A stretch of 64,000 nt of DNA from Galerina marginata (taxonomy: Eukaryota > Basidiomycota > Agaricomycetes > Agaricales > Galerinaceae): positions 2,170,001 through 2,234,000 of the forward strand of contig JAECYW010000006.1 in assembly GCA_023014335.1 (NCBI GenBank), written 5' to 3'. A program made the translations under genes and the position numbers. This document shows positions 43,363 through 55,019 of the stretch, in pieces (the stretch's first letter is position 1; the number at the start of each line of letters is the position of its first letter). Under the pieces are notes generated by a model. That model made no database searches. It was not told the DNA's origin and saw only the letters and a program-made list of their open reading frames with translations.

Positions 43363-45807
43363 ATGGAGCATTCTCCGGGTTCGCTCTTCAAGCCAGTACA
43401 ACCGCACCAGCCAGTGGCAACGCTTCTGCTCATCGAAAATTCCCAAGCCATGTCGTTCATCTGGCCTGATCTTCGAGATAAATACCTCAGTAGGCTTATT
43501 GATGGCCTCGTGCACGCTAACCCGTCTGTTCCGGTAAGAGATTTGCCCCTGATGAATGGCCGCCTCAGTGCTCAGCCTTTCATCAGATAACAGTGTCGGT
43601 ACTTGAGAGTTATCCTTGTCAAAATCATGGCCCGAATTCTCTCCCCCGACAGTATAGCGGGCACCACGATGGACTACGCGACGTCGATTTTAATTTCAAT
43701 CCTGCAAATAAAATCACCACAGGGCGTATAAACACCTGTATAGATGTACGTGGACGTTTGTTCTTACTGCCTCATCTTCCGTTAAATATTCCTGCAGTTT
43801 CTCGATGCTGCGAAATTTCAAGGGGACCCGCCAGCGCAACATTTGATCATTGTCGCCGCCACCACCCCCTCTGACGACGAAAGCGACATGGGATTCACAG
43901 GCAATGGGTATTCACCGTGGACATACCTCGCACAAAAAATGGGATCGGTAGGATAAATTTAGATCCGTGGATATCCCTTTCTGATTTGGAGATCCGGCCT
44001 GGCAGAAAAACATCCATTGCCATATCGTTGTGAGTCCTCAACATACCATGGGCTCGCTGACTTCGTTGTTTGAGGAGACAGTGAGTTTGCTAGCATTTTT
44101 CGGCCAAATCTGTTCGAAAGCAGTCTGGCTCGCCATAATCACATCAACTGAACAACATTAGCTTCGATTACAGGGAAACATTGAGGAATCCCTTTACCCA
44201 CCTGCTGACCCGACAAAAGTCTTGGTCCGGCTCTCAGCGAGGCCGAGTTATGAGCCCCATAGTGATATTCGTAAGTACTCGCATCATATTTTTCACCATT
44301 TTCCCGGTTCACTGACTTGGGATCTCCGGAGGTTAGGTCCCGTTGTACGTAAATCTTACTATCTGATTTACTAATTCCTGCTCAACCACGCAACTTATAG
44401 CCAGGGAGTCGAACCGGTGCTCCTCGAAGGAATTCGTATCCATTGGACATTTTTCATCCAGAGACTTTCGACGAGACAACCGGAGCCCCCGTGTCCGGTG
44501 AAGGTGATCAAGCGCCCAGCCTCGTTTCGCAGTTACAGCAGGTTCACGGCCTGACAAAAAAGAAGGTATATGGCGCAAAGCCAGTTCGCCAGCCGTTTTT
44601 CAGAGAGGAACGTGTTCGAGATAAGTACCGCCAGGCGCCTACTCCCCTGACCATGTCCATACCTGTTGTCGAGCAGGTTCCTTCAGCTGCTGGTGGAAGG
44701 GCCCTTTCACAGTCCAGGGCCGATAGGATGAGCCGAGTAGGCCAATCAAGCCCAACGGATCTACACGCTCGTCGTCAGCATGGCTGGGTACCACGACGTG
44801 GTTCTCGCCTGTCCACCCCTGAGTCCGATGGTTTGCCATGGCCATCTTCCCCTTCCGCTCATCACGATATCTCTCCTGGAAGTTCGTACATGTCATCCGA
44901 CCTCTCGTCACCGGTAACCCCTATAACGACAATGGAAGACGTTTACGGGAATACCACGTGTATTCCTCCGATGGCTGCGCCTTCCGTGCATACCCTTCCC
45001 CCTGGAGGAATCCCTGCATACCAAACTAGAGGAGCGCCGGAAAGCCAGTGGCCTGCTTCTCAAGTTCCCCAATATCCCAACGCTTATACCACAGGCGTAC
45101 AGACTTATTTCTCGCCTGCCGCCACTTCTAGCCACCAATTCTATAACGAGAACGGCCAGATTTCAGGTAATTTCGATTTGCAGCAGCCGTCACTTCCCCC
45201 TCCGCCTCAACAACCTATCTTGTCGCCTTCCTACACCACACCGCCCTCCTATGCGCCTCCACCTTCGGCGCCGCTCATGCAGTCGCCACCGGTTGTGCCC
45301 TCTCAAGCGCCACGCGTTCTCATGAGCCCGCCGGACGTCCCGCCGCCTGTTGCTGGTGTAAACGCGGGTCTAGTGCCGGCGCAGCCAGTCCCAAGCCATT
45401 CGAGCCACCCAGCACCCAACGTCCGCGCAAACAAAAAACAGGCCTCAGAAGAAGACGAAGAGCGCTTCAGCTTCAGCGAGAACTTCGTCGCAGCGACGGC
45501 TGTACTGTTCGAGTCGGAGGTCCTTCCTGCATACCCCAACTACCCCGGCATGAGCTCCGGACTCTACACCGGCGGCGTGCAGCAGACGTTGCCTGCCTCC
45601 CAGGCGGGCGAGCTGTACGCGTCGCGGAACAAGCAAACCTCCCAGCCTGGGGGGATGGGCATGGCTCCTCCGCCTCACCAGCGACCTAGTGCGCACCATG
45701 CGTCGTCAGCCAATATGGTGGCTAACTCGACGGCGGCAGCATACTCTTACGGTGTGCCTGCGCATCCTCAAACTTATGGCTCCTCCCTCACAGGCTGGGC
45801 CGGCTAA
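43363..45807 (+). CDS. Mediator Med25-like protein (VWA domain) with 8-nt microexon
   Basis: Exons 43363-43533, 43587-43745, 43798-43947, 44006-44080, about 44162-44270, 44337-44344 (8 nt) and 44401-45807 join in frame to about 692 residues. The N-terminal 230 or so residues read as a von Willebrand A fold of the Med25 type: VATLLLIENSQAMSFIWPDL at the first strand, then HLIIVAATTPSD and NIHCHIVVSPQHTMGSLTSL. In Mediator, Med25 bridges activators to RNA polymerase II. The rest is a long Pro/Ser/Gln-rich disordered tail with poly-proline runs, plus a possible folded patch with FSFSENFVAATAVLFESEV. The exon 5 acceptor is either 44161 or 44173; both keep frame and the first is preferred (TLRLQ). 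The call rests on pattern memory of the VWA block, not on a search. Confidence 0.65.
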
Positions 45808-46512
45808 TCGACCATGCTTTGAACTTGGAATATTTTACTGCTACATAGTCAAGGATATTTGAATTCTTGTGTTACATATATCAGACTTTTACATGGTTTC
45901 TCTTTGCTTTCTGTATGTATTTCTAGGGTATCGTGTTGTTCTTGGTCTTTGGATTTTTTCTGGCCTCGCTTATCTGGTTGTTGGTGGTTTTTGTGTTCCT
46001 TCTTCATTGTTTTTTGGGGGGATTCTCTCCGATTGTTTTCCTAGTCGAACTACCCATGCTCTTTGCAATTTGTCGATACTCTGTGCTGTCCTAGATTTTG
46101 CTTTTGGCTGTAATTATTTTACCTTGCGCACAGGCGACCACTTTCGTTCACACTCCCTATAATCACATTGTTACATGTCCATAATGAAAACTGATCGAAT
46201 TGGTAATCTTGTTATGTTATAATTTGATTACAACGTCACCCCCTGAGGACCCACATCACTGTGCGTAGCCGAAGGTCCATGGCAGCAGATCTCAGGTTCA
46301 CATGGAAGGCTAATGCCAACCCTGGATGAGAAGAAAAAAATACTCTTTCTCACTGGGAAGTATTCGAGACATGAAGAAGCACAAGAAGCAGGAGTGGTTT
46401 GCAGGCTCGCGGTCAATAATCTGTGCGGCGTATCACAGAATACAGAAGCAAAAACGTAGGGAATAAGGAATACAACATCGCGATCGTAGAGATTAACGTA
46501 CAACTCCCCTGA
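45808..46512. other. Convergent intergenic region
   Basis: Holds the 3' regions of the Med25-like gene and PRP46. It is T-rich, with frames at 45859-46162 that lack motifs. Confidence 0.35.
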
Positions 46513-48305
46513 CTATTGTGTTTGCTCTGCGTAGACCTGTCACAGATTTAAGTTTAGTCAGAACACTCGGTAACGTTTTGTAATAGATCAACAATAAAAC
46601 ACACCTTGATCGTCTTGTCCGCGCCTCCTGTGATCAATCGCGTGCCTGTTTGGTCAAAGGTGGAGCAAAAGACACCTGCCTCCGCCTCCAACGAACCCGG
46701 TTGGGGAACATCCTCCATATTCTGGAAGGGTATTCCAGTTGCGTAGTCCCAGAACGTGAGCGTGCCATTATCGCCTACCAAAAACCACAGAAATTGGGAC
46801 TAATCAGTATATGTTTTTGTGTATTGCCACGATGATAAGAAGAAGCACGAAGATAGGCGATGATCGAGGGGAAGAAGCCAGGAAGTGGCAATAAGGAATA
46901 CATACCTCCAGAGAAGAACACGCCCTCGGAATTGACTGAGAGTGTGTTTATGATGGCGTTGTGGCCGCTGAAGTTGAACACAAACGCGCCTTCTGGGCAT
47001 TTCCACTTTTTGATGTTGTTACCGCCTGCGGAGCCGGAGGCGAAGGAGTACTCGGTCGGGTGGATGGCGAGAGCACGAACGGACTTTTTGTGGTGTGTAA
47101 GCGTCGTCATCGTCTTGCCTGCGGCGAGGTCCCATAGCCTGTTATTTAAAGAGACCAATCAAAGTCAAAAGGCGATTCGAAGGCGAAGCTTGGGTTTGGA
47201 ACTAACTTACCTGACTGTGGAGTCCATGCTTCCCGTGATCACCTGGGGATCAGACTCCTGGCACTTGACGTCTGCTACTGTGGCAGTATGGCCAGACAGG
47301 ACATGGATCTGAGCTTTTGTCCGCATATCCCAAACACGGGCGGACGCGTCTCGACCGGCTGTGACGAGAACGTCTAGTGTGGGATGCAAAGACAGAGAGT
47401 AGACGCCAGACAGATGCCCATGATAGTGGCGAATCACTTTGTTGGCTTCCAGATCCCAGCATTTTACCATCTATGGATATAATAATGGGAGAAGCAGGAT
47501 CAGTCAAGGGTGTGCGTTGAAGTCGGGGCATGTAGAAGGGGGAATAGGGACAGGTGCTGACCTTATCTTCTCCACATGAGAACAGATACGGGTGCCGCGA
47601 CGACACTGCGAGCCCTCGGACGGTCGATATGTGGCCAGTAAGCGACAGTTTCAGTTCACCACTAGCAAGGTCCCAGATTTTGATGACACGATCCCCGGCG
47701 CCAGTAGCGAACCATTGATTCCCCGGCTCAACTGCGACGCTCCGCACCCAGCCCAGGTGCCCAGAAATGACGCGGACGAGCTTCCAAGGGGGGTGGTACT
47801 CGGGCTTGATGGTGCGTGTTGTCTTGTGCAGCGTGAGGGCTTGGGAAAGCTTGGTAGAAGACGCGAAGGTGGATGGCTGGGCACGCGGGGTGTTGTCTAT
47901 TGTGGCGATAATGCGAGACGTGTTGTTGTCGATTGATTCTATGGGATGTTTAGCTGGGAGGTCCAGGGTGGACTGGGAGGACGAGAAGGGGACGTACCAC
48001 CTGAGGTTATCATTTTTCTCGTCGAAGGCGGCCGTGAGGGACCTATTGGACCTTGTTGTGAAAGCAGGGCTGGTGGTAGCTCTTTGTAGTCGCGGTATTC
48101 ATCGCGGATTTTAATGGCTAGTCTCAGCCGTGCACTGGCGGACGCTCCAAGGTCAATTGAAACACAATGCAAGAAGTAGCAATGGTGCGCACCTGGATTC
48201 TTCCTCCAGCAAGATATTACCCGACTCTGACGCAAAGATATCCCTCGTCCGTTTTGCGCTCCGTTTGTGTAGGGCGTCGAGAGGTGGAAGTGACGCGGTT
48301 GCCAT
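46513..48305 (-). CDS. PRP46: Pre-mRNA-splicing factor Prp46/PLRG1 (WD40)
   Basis: Seven exons (48305-48193, 48134-48001, 47938-47562, 47470-47211, 47138-46906, 46774-46605 and 46536-46513) give 436 residues in frame. The N-terminal region has [14 protein letters not shown] and [19 protein letters not shown], typical of the PLRG1/Prp46 start. A seven-bladed WD40 propeller follows, with repeats such as [56 protein letters not shown] and DKTIKVYAEQ. Prp46 is a core part of the Prp19-associated complex, which activates the spliceosome in the nucleus. The length and motif order match the family. The second-exon acceptor (GCCAG before TGCACGG) is the second of two candidates and the only one that keeps frame. 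It is divergent from TFIIS with 340 bp between the starts. Confidence 0.93.
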
Positions 48306-48644
48306 TTTTGCTGGTCACGATCTGGAGGCGAGTTTTTAAGCCTGAAGCGTCGTCTGGCAGCAAGCACGTAGCGTATATTAGCGTCGAGAGTGGGTCAAAC
48401 GAGGGCAGAGAGGATTGCAGTTGGAGTTGAAGAGAAAGTGCACAGCGAACAGAGCTGTTTGTCCTTGTTTGGCAAGAGGCTCATGCTTTGCCCATGCCAT
48501 CCACACCTTTGTCGCCTTGCTCAGAACAGTCGCGTTGTTGAGAGCCTTGAAGCGATTGTTACCACCAACCCGCACAAAGGGTAGAAAAATCGCGTCGTAG
48601 TCGTTCGTAGCACCCAAGTCTTGTACAGAAACCCGTAGCACACG
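48306..48644. promoter_or_regulatory. Divergent promoter region of PRP46 and TFIIS
   Basis: The 339 bp between two divergent housekeeping starts must hold both promoters. No canonical TATA box or known factor site was identified by eye. Confidence 0.4.
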
Positions 48645-50238
48645 ATGTCGGACGCAGTGGTAGAACTCAAAAAAACAGTGAAACAGTTGCAAAGCGCTGT
48701 CAATGACCAGGTATGCCTCATTCATTCAGGAACCCTGTCATTTGTGTCGTGCTCATTTTTTACGTTTTTTGTAGGAGCTGTTGGCTATATTGAACACGCT
48801 CAAGGCGAAAACTGTAACAGAAACGATCCTAAGGGTGGGTGTTGCTCGTCAATTTTTTTTCCCTTTCTCCACTTTCCTCCTTTTTTCCCATCCCTGCGAA
48901 TCCTATTCCGGGTTAGCGCCGACGAGTACGCTGATCCTCTTTATTCCTCATAGGAAAGCAGGATCGGACTGGCAGTGGGCAAGCTGAGGACATACTCCTC
49001 GAAGCCCGTGTCCGATCTCGCCAAAGACATCGTCAAACACTGGAAGACGGCAGTGGAGAAGGCCAAGCTCAAAGCGGGGGGTGCATCTGCTGGTGCCACA
49101 CCGACCACGAATGGAGCTGCAGGTGCGTCCTTGTCTCTGCATGGTTTTAATCTAGCTGCTGTCTGACTAAGGAGCTTGCAGATAAGAAACCAGCGGCGAA
49201 TGCGTCGACGCCGATAACGCCCACTGGGAGCATTCCCAATGCCTCCACGCGCTCCTCAAAGACGGACGGGGTCAAAGGAAAGACGGGGGACACCACGAGG
49301 GATAAGTGTGTCGAGCTCGTCTACGATGCTCTTGCGTGTGATTCCAGTGGTAGTGCGTGTCTTTCTTTTAATATTTTGCTTTCAGACCTGAATATTCTTC
49401 ATCAACTTTTAGCCATTGAACGCATCTCCGACAAGGCCCACGCCGTGGAGAAGTGCGTCTGGACCAACATGGGCGGCACGACCTCGGATTACAGGTCCAA
49501 GATCCGCTCCCTGTTCGTCAACCTCAAGGACAAGAGCAACCCCGGCCTGCGAGCCAGCATCGTGGAGGGCCTCCTTTCCCCTGAGAAATTCAGCAAGATG
49601 ACCAGTCAGGTGCGAGTTTCCTTTTCCTTTACTAGAGGCAATCTAATCTCACTTCATTTAATTTCGCTTATTCTCTTCTTCATTTTCATTTTCATCTGTA
49701 TCTTTATCTATATTCTAGGAAATGGCATCAGAGGAAAGGAAGGCTGCGGATAAGAAGATTAAAGAAGAGAACTTCTTCAAGTCACTGTCGGCTGCTGAGA
49801 AGCAGGCCGAGACGGACGCGTTCCAGTGTTCGAGGTGCAAGCAGGTCGGTAGTTGTAACTCTTTGTGTGGCTTTTTCATTTCGGTTACTGACAGCCGTGT
49901 CATTCTTTGTGCTTAATTTTAGCGAAAGTGTATCTACCGCCAGCAGCAGACGCGGAGTGCCGACGAGCCTATGACTGTGAGTTATACTTAGGCTTTTGTT
50001 TTACTTTGTCGGCAGGGTGCTGATGTTCTTGGTTCTTCTCTGCAGACTTTCGTGACGTATGTTTTTTTGAATTGGTTCTTTGTGGGGTAAAAATGGGATA
50101 CTGACTGACCCTGTTTTATTTTCACCTTGCCTAGATGCACCGTTTGTCAGAACAAGTGCGTACAGTTCCAATTCTATCTCGATAGCTTTCTTCGTGATGC
50201 TGATATATTCTTGTACTTGTAGATGGAAGTTCTCGTAG
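48645..50238 (+). CDS. DST1: Transcription elongation factor TFIIS
   Basis: Ten exons encode about 295 residues: 48645-48710, 48775-48834, 48954-49122, 49182-49349 (or 49352), 49413-49609, 49719-49844, 49923-49976, 50046-50056, 50135-50155 and 50223-50238. Domain I (LW type) has LLAILNTLKAKTVTETILR and VGKLRTYSSKPVSDLAKDIV. Domain II has KCVELVYDAL and RSKIRSLFVNLKDKSNPGLR. The C-terminal zinc ribbon has CSRCKQRKC, the acidic RSADEPMT hairpin and CTVCQNKWKFS. The DE pair of that hairpin enters the polymerase active site and stimulates RNA cleavage during rescue of stalled RNA polymerase II. The last four exons are 54, 11, 21 and 16 nt, so the ribbon is split into microexons. Phases close exactly. 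The exon 4 donor is ambiguous by 3 nt. Confidence 0.93.
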
Positions 50239-51178
50239 ATCATCAATGCCTATATTCGCCTGCAGAATCCTTCTGCTTCCTTTTCTTGCTCTCGTCATCG
50301 TTCTTTTTTATTCCGGCATCGTTCCAGTTCTCTCAGAAACATAGCCAGCTCTCGCTTTGTTCTCAAGCAACTTCAGCCCCGACAACATATGCATAACTAC
50401 CGATCTCGTCGCCATTCCTTCCCCACTTGCTACACGTACAATTGACAGTAATTTTATTCTACCTTTTCGCCTTTACTCCTCCCCTCGTCCTCTCTGTCGT
50501 CTGCCCTTTCATCGACCAGCATACTTTTGACCAGCCCTTCCTTCCATTGTTCATATAATTATGATTTTTCTCCCATCGTCCTATCTACGTGGCCATCAAG
50601 TCGTTGCTTCGCGTTGTACATAGACCCGAATTTTCAAAAGCTGTTATTTGAAGGTTTCTCCCTTCTTGTCGTCAGCGGTTCACCCGTTGTCGCCTTTTTC
50701 GATACACTTAGTACGTTTTTATGCCGCAGCCGCTGTACTTGTAAAATTTAAGAGATACCCTGCTGTCCGTTGGAGTCCATTCCGTGCACCAGCGCTGGAT
50801 GCCATATTTAACTTGCGGTGCGATCAATGGGCGACGGTGATGTAGGCCTCAAACTGGTTACTGACTCTCCGAGTAATGGTCCTACTCGGGGTCTCTCGAT
50901 TGCAGGCCATCCTGGCCCCTTTGAAAATTTAAAAATTCGCATTGGGACTGAACACACAAGCTGGTGGGATGCCGTCAAATTTTCAGGAGCAATGGCCTAA
51001 CCGGCGGGTAACCAAGCAAGAGAACGGGACAAGGAGGAGGTTAATTTAAGCAGGCAGACATGTTCCCACGATTCTGTCACTAACAGATGGCTGATTTACT
51101 GAGATGCATTCTGCTCATCCAACTCTCTGTCCTTCTTTTACCTGAACGAACACCACTCTCTTTCCTAATACTAATACC
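50239..51178. other. Intergenic
   Basis: Pyrimidine-rich 3' region of TFIIS, then a stretch without a motif-bearing frame. The last 100 bp are CT-rich, fitting the upstream region of the next gene. Confidence 0.35.
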
Positions 51179-53723
51179 ATGGCCTCAGATTCATCAGAGT
51201 CTCCGATGGTCCTCACCCCAGAGTCCACCGGCACCGGGATCAGCACCAACGCACTCAGCGTTGACACTTCGCCGCTCAGCTCACCCACCGCTCCGACTGA
51301 GGCTGCTTCACCTGCTGGGCCCAAGAAAGCGCGCCGGCAGACTGCATTTTACCCTAATGTGAACTCGACCAACAAGCCACAGAAGCCGTTTAGCAGGAGT
51401 GCGGCGAAACGCGAGAGTGTGATGGCGTTGGGGAGCATCGAGCATCTGCAGCACTATTTTACCAAGACTGGGCTGTCGGCGAAGAAGAAGTGAGTTGCCT
51501 GTTGTTATTTTTTCGGCTCGTTTATGTATCTGCAAATGGTGTACTGCATCCGATTCGTGTCCTGAATTCTATGCCCGGATTACACGGTAATTTATCTGTG
51601 CTGACCCACCCCAGTCCTCTAGATAAACCACACCATGGCCTAGTGCTCGCTATTGGTGGCATGGGCCATATACCCACCAGCCCGTCTCTTAGTGACATCA
51701 AGGACTTCCAGATGCCACCATCCCCCGCTGTGCCCAACAACCCCATACCTACATTCTCACCGCACGTCAAGGCGTATGAAGTCGACCCCGAATCCCTTCT
51801 GCCTGGGGTCATCGAGGACGTGATCGCCGTCGCCCAGGCCTGGAAGCTGGAGCGCTACGCGGACGACACGAGCTCCAGCTCGACGCCCCCGTCGAACCTG
51901 GACATTCCTTTCGATGTCCTGGAGGTCCTGAAAACGACGACACGCGCCATCAGATCAACACGTAATTACCTCCTTTCTCTCCCGGACGAGTCGGCGGGCA
52001 CCATCCGCGCGCACTTCAGGCCGCGGTCGCTCGGCCGTGGAAAACACACGTCGTCGACGTCGAATAACCTGTCCGCCTCGACTTCATCAGCCCCAGCACA
52101 ACCACCCCCGCCCCCCGACCCGATCATCCTCATCCGACGCTCGGCGCTGGAGGTACTCACCGTCCTCCGGCAACTTGAAGAGAACTGCCGCCTGCCGCTC
52201 AGCGATGAGGCGTACGACGCCCAGAGCGACGGCGAGCATTCGCGCGGGGCGGGAACCGCCTCGAGTCCGTCGAATGGGACCCTTGAGTTACCCCCGGACG
52301 AGCGCCGGCAGGCGAGCGAGCCCATGGACCCCGACGCGTCGATCACGTTTTCGCTCGTGCAGGTGCACGGGCGGTACGAGAGCGTCCCGGTGTGGGAGGA
52401 CGAGGAGGACGCGTTCGCGGTGGATGCGGAGGAGGAACGGGAGAAGCGCGAGGGGTGGGACGAGCGGCTCGTGCTTGGCAGTGGGTGGCTTTACAAGCAG
52501 GACGTGCGGCTCGGGCAGCTGAGCAAGGAACGGGTGGTCGTAGGCGCGTATCTGGATATTGTGGACGAGGTGCTGTTTGAAGGCAAGCGTGTGCCGGGGG
52601 AGGAGCGTGGGTGGGATAAGGTGCGGAGGAAGAGGGAGGGGAGGGCTGTGTCGAGGGCTGCGAAGAATAGGAGGGCGAGTTCTGGTGAGCTTGTTGAGGG
52701 CAGGGGGCTGGTGGGTCTTGGGGCGGCGGATGCGGAGGCTGCTGCTGCGAGAAGGCGGGTGTCGACGGGGATGGTGAATCTGATGAGGGGCATGGCACTG
52801 TCGGAGGAGCCGGATGATATGGATGATATCAAGGAGGAAGAGGAGGAAGAGACGGTCGATGACGAGGACCTGCCGGAGTGGGCGAAGCGGTCTGCTTTTA
52901 TCGACGACAGGCTTGGTAAGTTTCTCTACCTTCATCTCAATTTCTCCCTTTCTTTTTAATCTCACCGTGACTCCCACATTTTTGCAGGCCGCACACACGC
53001 CCTCCTCGCCTCGTTCCTCCCACCGCACCTCCAGCCGTTCCTCGGCCCGCCAACGTCGCGGAGCGACCTGCTCGCAAGCCTCTCGTCCGGGCAGCTCCTG
53101 TGTGTCGCGTACAACTCGTGCGTGCGCAAGTCGAAGAAGCCGTGGGGCTTCGTGAGCAAGGACGGCGTGCATGATATTTTTGCGCTGGAGAAAGCGGCGG
53201 AGGAGCAGAGGGAGAAACAGAAGTTGAATATAGATGAGAAGGATAAGGAGCGGGAGGGCAAGAAGATGTGGACGTTTAGGAGGACGGATAATTTGAGGCT
53301 TTGGGCTGGGTGGGTTTTTTTATTTTATTTTTTCATTCCTGGCTACATTTCATTGTGCATCGAAATTAACACAAATTACTTTTTATCCACAGGGCCTTAA
53401 AACTCCGGTACATGATTCCCATTCAACTGCCCTCTCAGCCCGTCGTTTCCTCATCCCAACAGCCCACCGCCCTTCTTCCCATTCCCAACTCCAACTCCAG
53501 CTCTAGCGGTGGCAGTGGCAGCGCCAATGCCAGCCGCGCAGGCACCCCGCTGAGCTCGCCCATCGCGCCGCGCTTCGGGCCGCGCAAGGCAGGCGGCGAG
53601 CCGCCGATCCAGTTCGACGCGCGGGTGGTGGCGAAGAAGGAGGAGGGGTGGGAGGAGATGCTCGAGGCGGTGCTGGATCGGTGGGTGGATAAGGTCGTGG
53701 ATGAGAGGCGGGTGTTCCAGTGA
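51179..53723 (+). CDS. Conserved unknown 754-aa protein with CH-like segment
   Basis: Four exons (51179-51489, 51615-52915, 52988-53309 and 53393-53723) close in frame. The N-terminal 110 residues are Ser/Thr/Pro-rich. Further parts have HLQHYFTKTGLSAKK, acidic and arginine-rich stretches (notably an EEEEEE run near the end of exon 2), and helical segments such as DVLEVLKTTTRAIRSTRNYL. Exon 3 holds GRTHALLASFLPPHLQPFL and LCVAYNSCVRKSKKPWGFV, followed in exon 4 by ALKLRYMIP. This pattern resembles a calponin-homology-type region, but the resemblance is weak and from memory. The GC-rich third codon positions leave long open frames on the opposite strand (for example 52288-53172), which I reject as shadows. 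Function is unknown; a cytoskeletal or morphogenesis role is only a guess. Confidence 0.7.
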
Positions 53724-54357
53724 CCGCCTCTGTCTCTCTCTCTTGGTTGCCTGTCCAGTGTTTCTGTCTCCTCTCCTCTTCTGTTGTATCGCCATTCTTG
53801 TGGCCTCATCCTCGATTGTCTGTTTGTTGTCTGTTTGTTAATATTCGCCTTGACCTACCCCTCGCTGTACCCTACTTATCCCATCTTATTCTACTCCCAC
53901 CTATCCATCAGCCCTCGGCTCATCGTACATAGATCCACGCATCACCTATTCCCGACTCTTAACACTACTATTAGTATTTATTCTATATCTCACGTACATA
54001 CACTCGTTCAAGTTTGATGCATTTGCTGTCTGTCTGTTAGTTAGTAGTTAATGTTACATACATACCCGGTATCATACTCTACTTATCCCTTACCCTAAGT
54101 AAGTACTCCTGCACGTTCCTTTGTCGTTATCAATTCGTTTGCACTTCGTTCTCCTTGGTGTGGTCCCGCGCCTCTTGATCTGGATTCGCCGACCTGAAAT
54201 CGTTGGAGATCAATGGGACCGGTGCGTGCCCTTCGCCATACACCCCAACTTGAAATACTCCCTCTATTCACCCTTGGGCAACCCCTGGATGAAATACTCA
54301 GGATCAAAGATATAGTAGAATAGTATATATATATCGGGTTTGTATCAAATTTCCAAA
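53724..54357. other. Intergenic
   Basis: CT- and T-rich 3' region; no supported gene. Confidence 0.35.
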
Positions 54358-54359
54358 TA

Positions 54360-54622
54360 CTGTACTATTTCATTCAATTCGGCAGGCATCGTGACGCGGT
54401 ACCGCCCTGCCGAAAATTCGATTTCGGCGACCGCAGAAAGTGGGCGTGACATGCCAAAAATTTCGGCAACCTAGCGCCGCAGGCCGAAATTTTTTGCTAT
54501 ATTGAGGCGGCTACCACCAAATGGTTTCGGCGCTGGGTTAGGAGCGCCGTTACCAGCGTTACATTTCGGCGATTTTGAGGGCCGCGTGACGCGTTACTGC
54601 CGAATTGAATGAAATGGTACAG
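54360..54622. mobile_element. MITE with 26-bp terminal inverted repeats and TA flanks
   Basis: The left end (54360-54385) and right end (54597-54622) are inverted copies differing at a single base: CTGTACTATTTCATTCAATT against CTGTACCATTTCATTCAATT, both continuing CGGCAG. Both ends are flanked by TA (54358-54359 and 54623-54624), as expected for a Tc1/mariner-type target duplication. The 263-bp interior has no coding capacity but carries several TTTCGGC/GCCGAAA words in both orientations, so it could fold extensively. It is a non-autonomous element that would need a transposase from elsewhere. Confidence 0.85.
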
Positions 54623-55019
54623 TAATCGATATCGAGGTTGACCAGGATGGCGAAGGCAGTCTGCCAGCCTTTACAGTAAGTATCTCGCATTGGCTTGAGC
54701 TTTGCGTCGTAGTAACGACAAGCATTTTATACTCAGTACTGTGAGTCCACTACGAGTGCTTTGTGAGGCAGCTTCGAGGACATGTATAGTCGTGAGAGTC
54801 AGTCAACACAGCCGCTGGCTGATAAGGGGCGTTGACCTGTCAATAATGACTTTCAGTTGCTCTTCATGATCATGAATCGAGCGGCTTGCTGCTCACACCG
54901 CCTTTTTGACACTCCAGCTACACTAAAATGGCACAGCTCTCTTCTCAATCGTTTAAGAATTGGGAAGAATAACATTTCTTTTTGCCCACCCTGTTCTTCT
55001 GAATCTTAGCACCTTCTCA

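Noticed and set aside
44395..44425. GTCGAACC-like text resembling a tRNA T-loop
   Set aside because: No acceptor stem, D-arm or anticodon arm surrounds it; it lies in a coding exon.
45859..46162. Plus frames with many Phe/Leu/Cys after the Med25-like gene
   Set aside because: T-rich 3' untranslated sequence gives such hydrophobic frames; no supporting motif or start context.
52288..53172. 294-codon minus-strand frame inside the 754-aa gene
   Set aside because: It is Pro/Arg/His-rich, a typical shadow of a GC-rich coding strand, and the plus-strand gene splices in frame across it.
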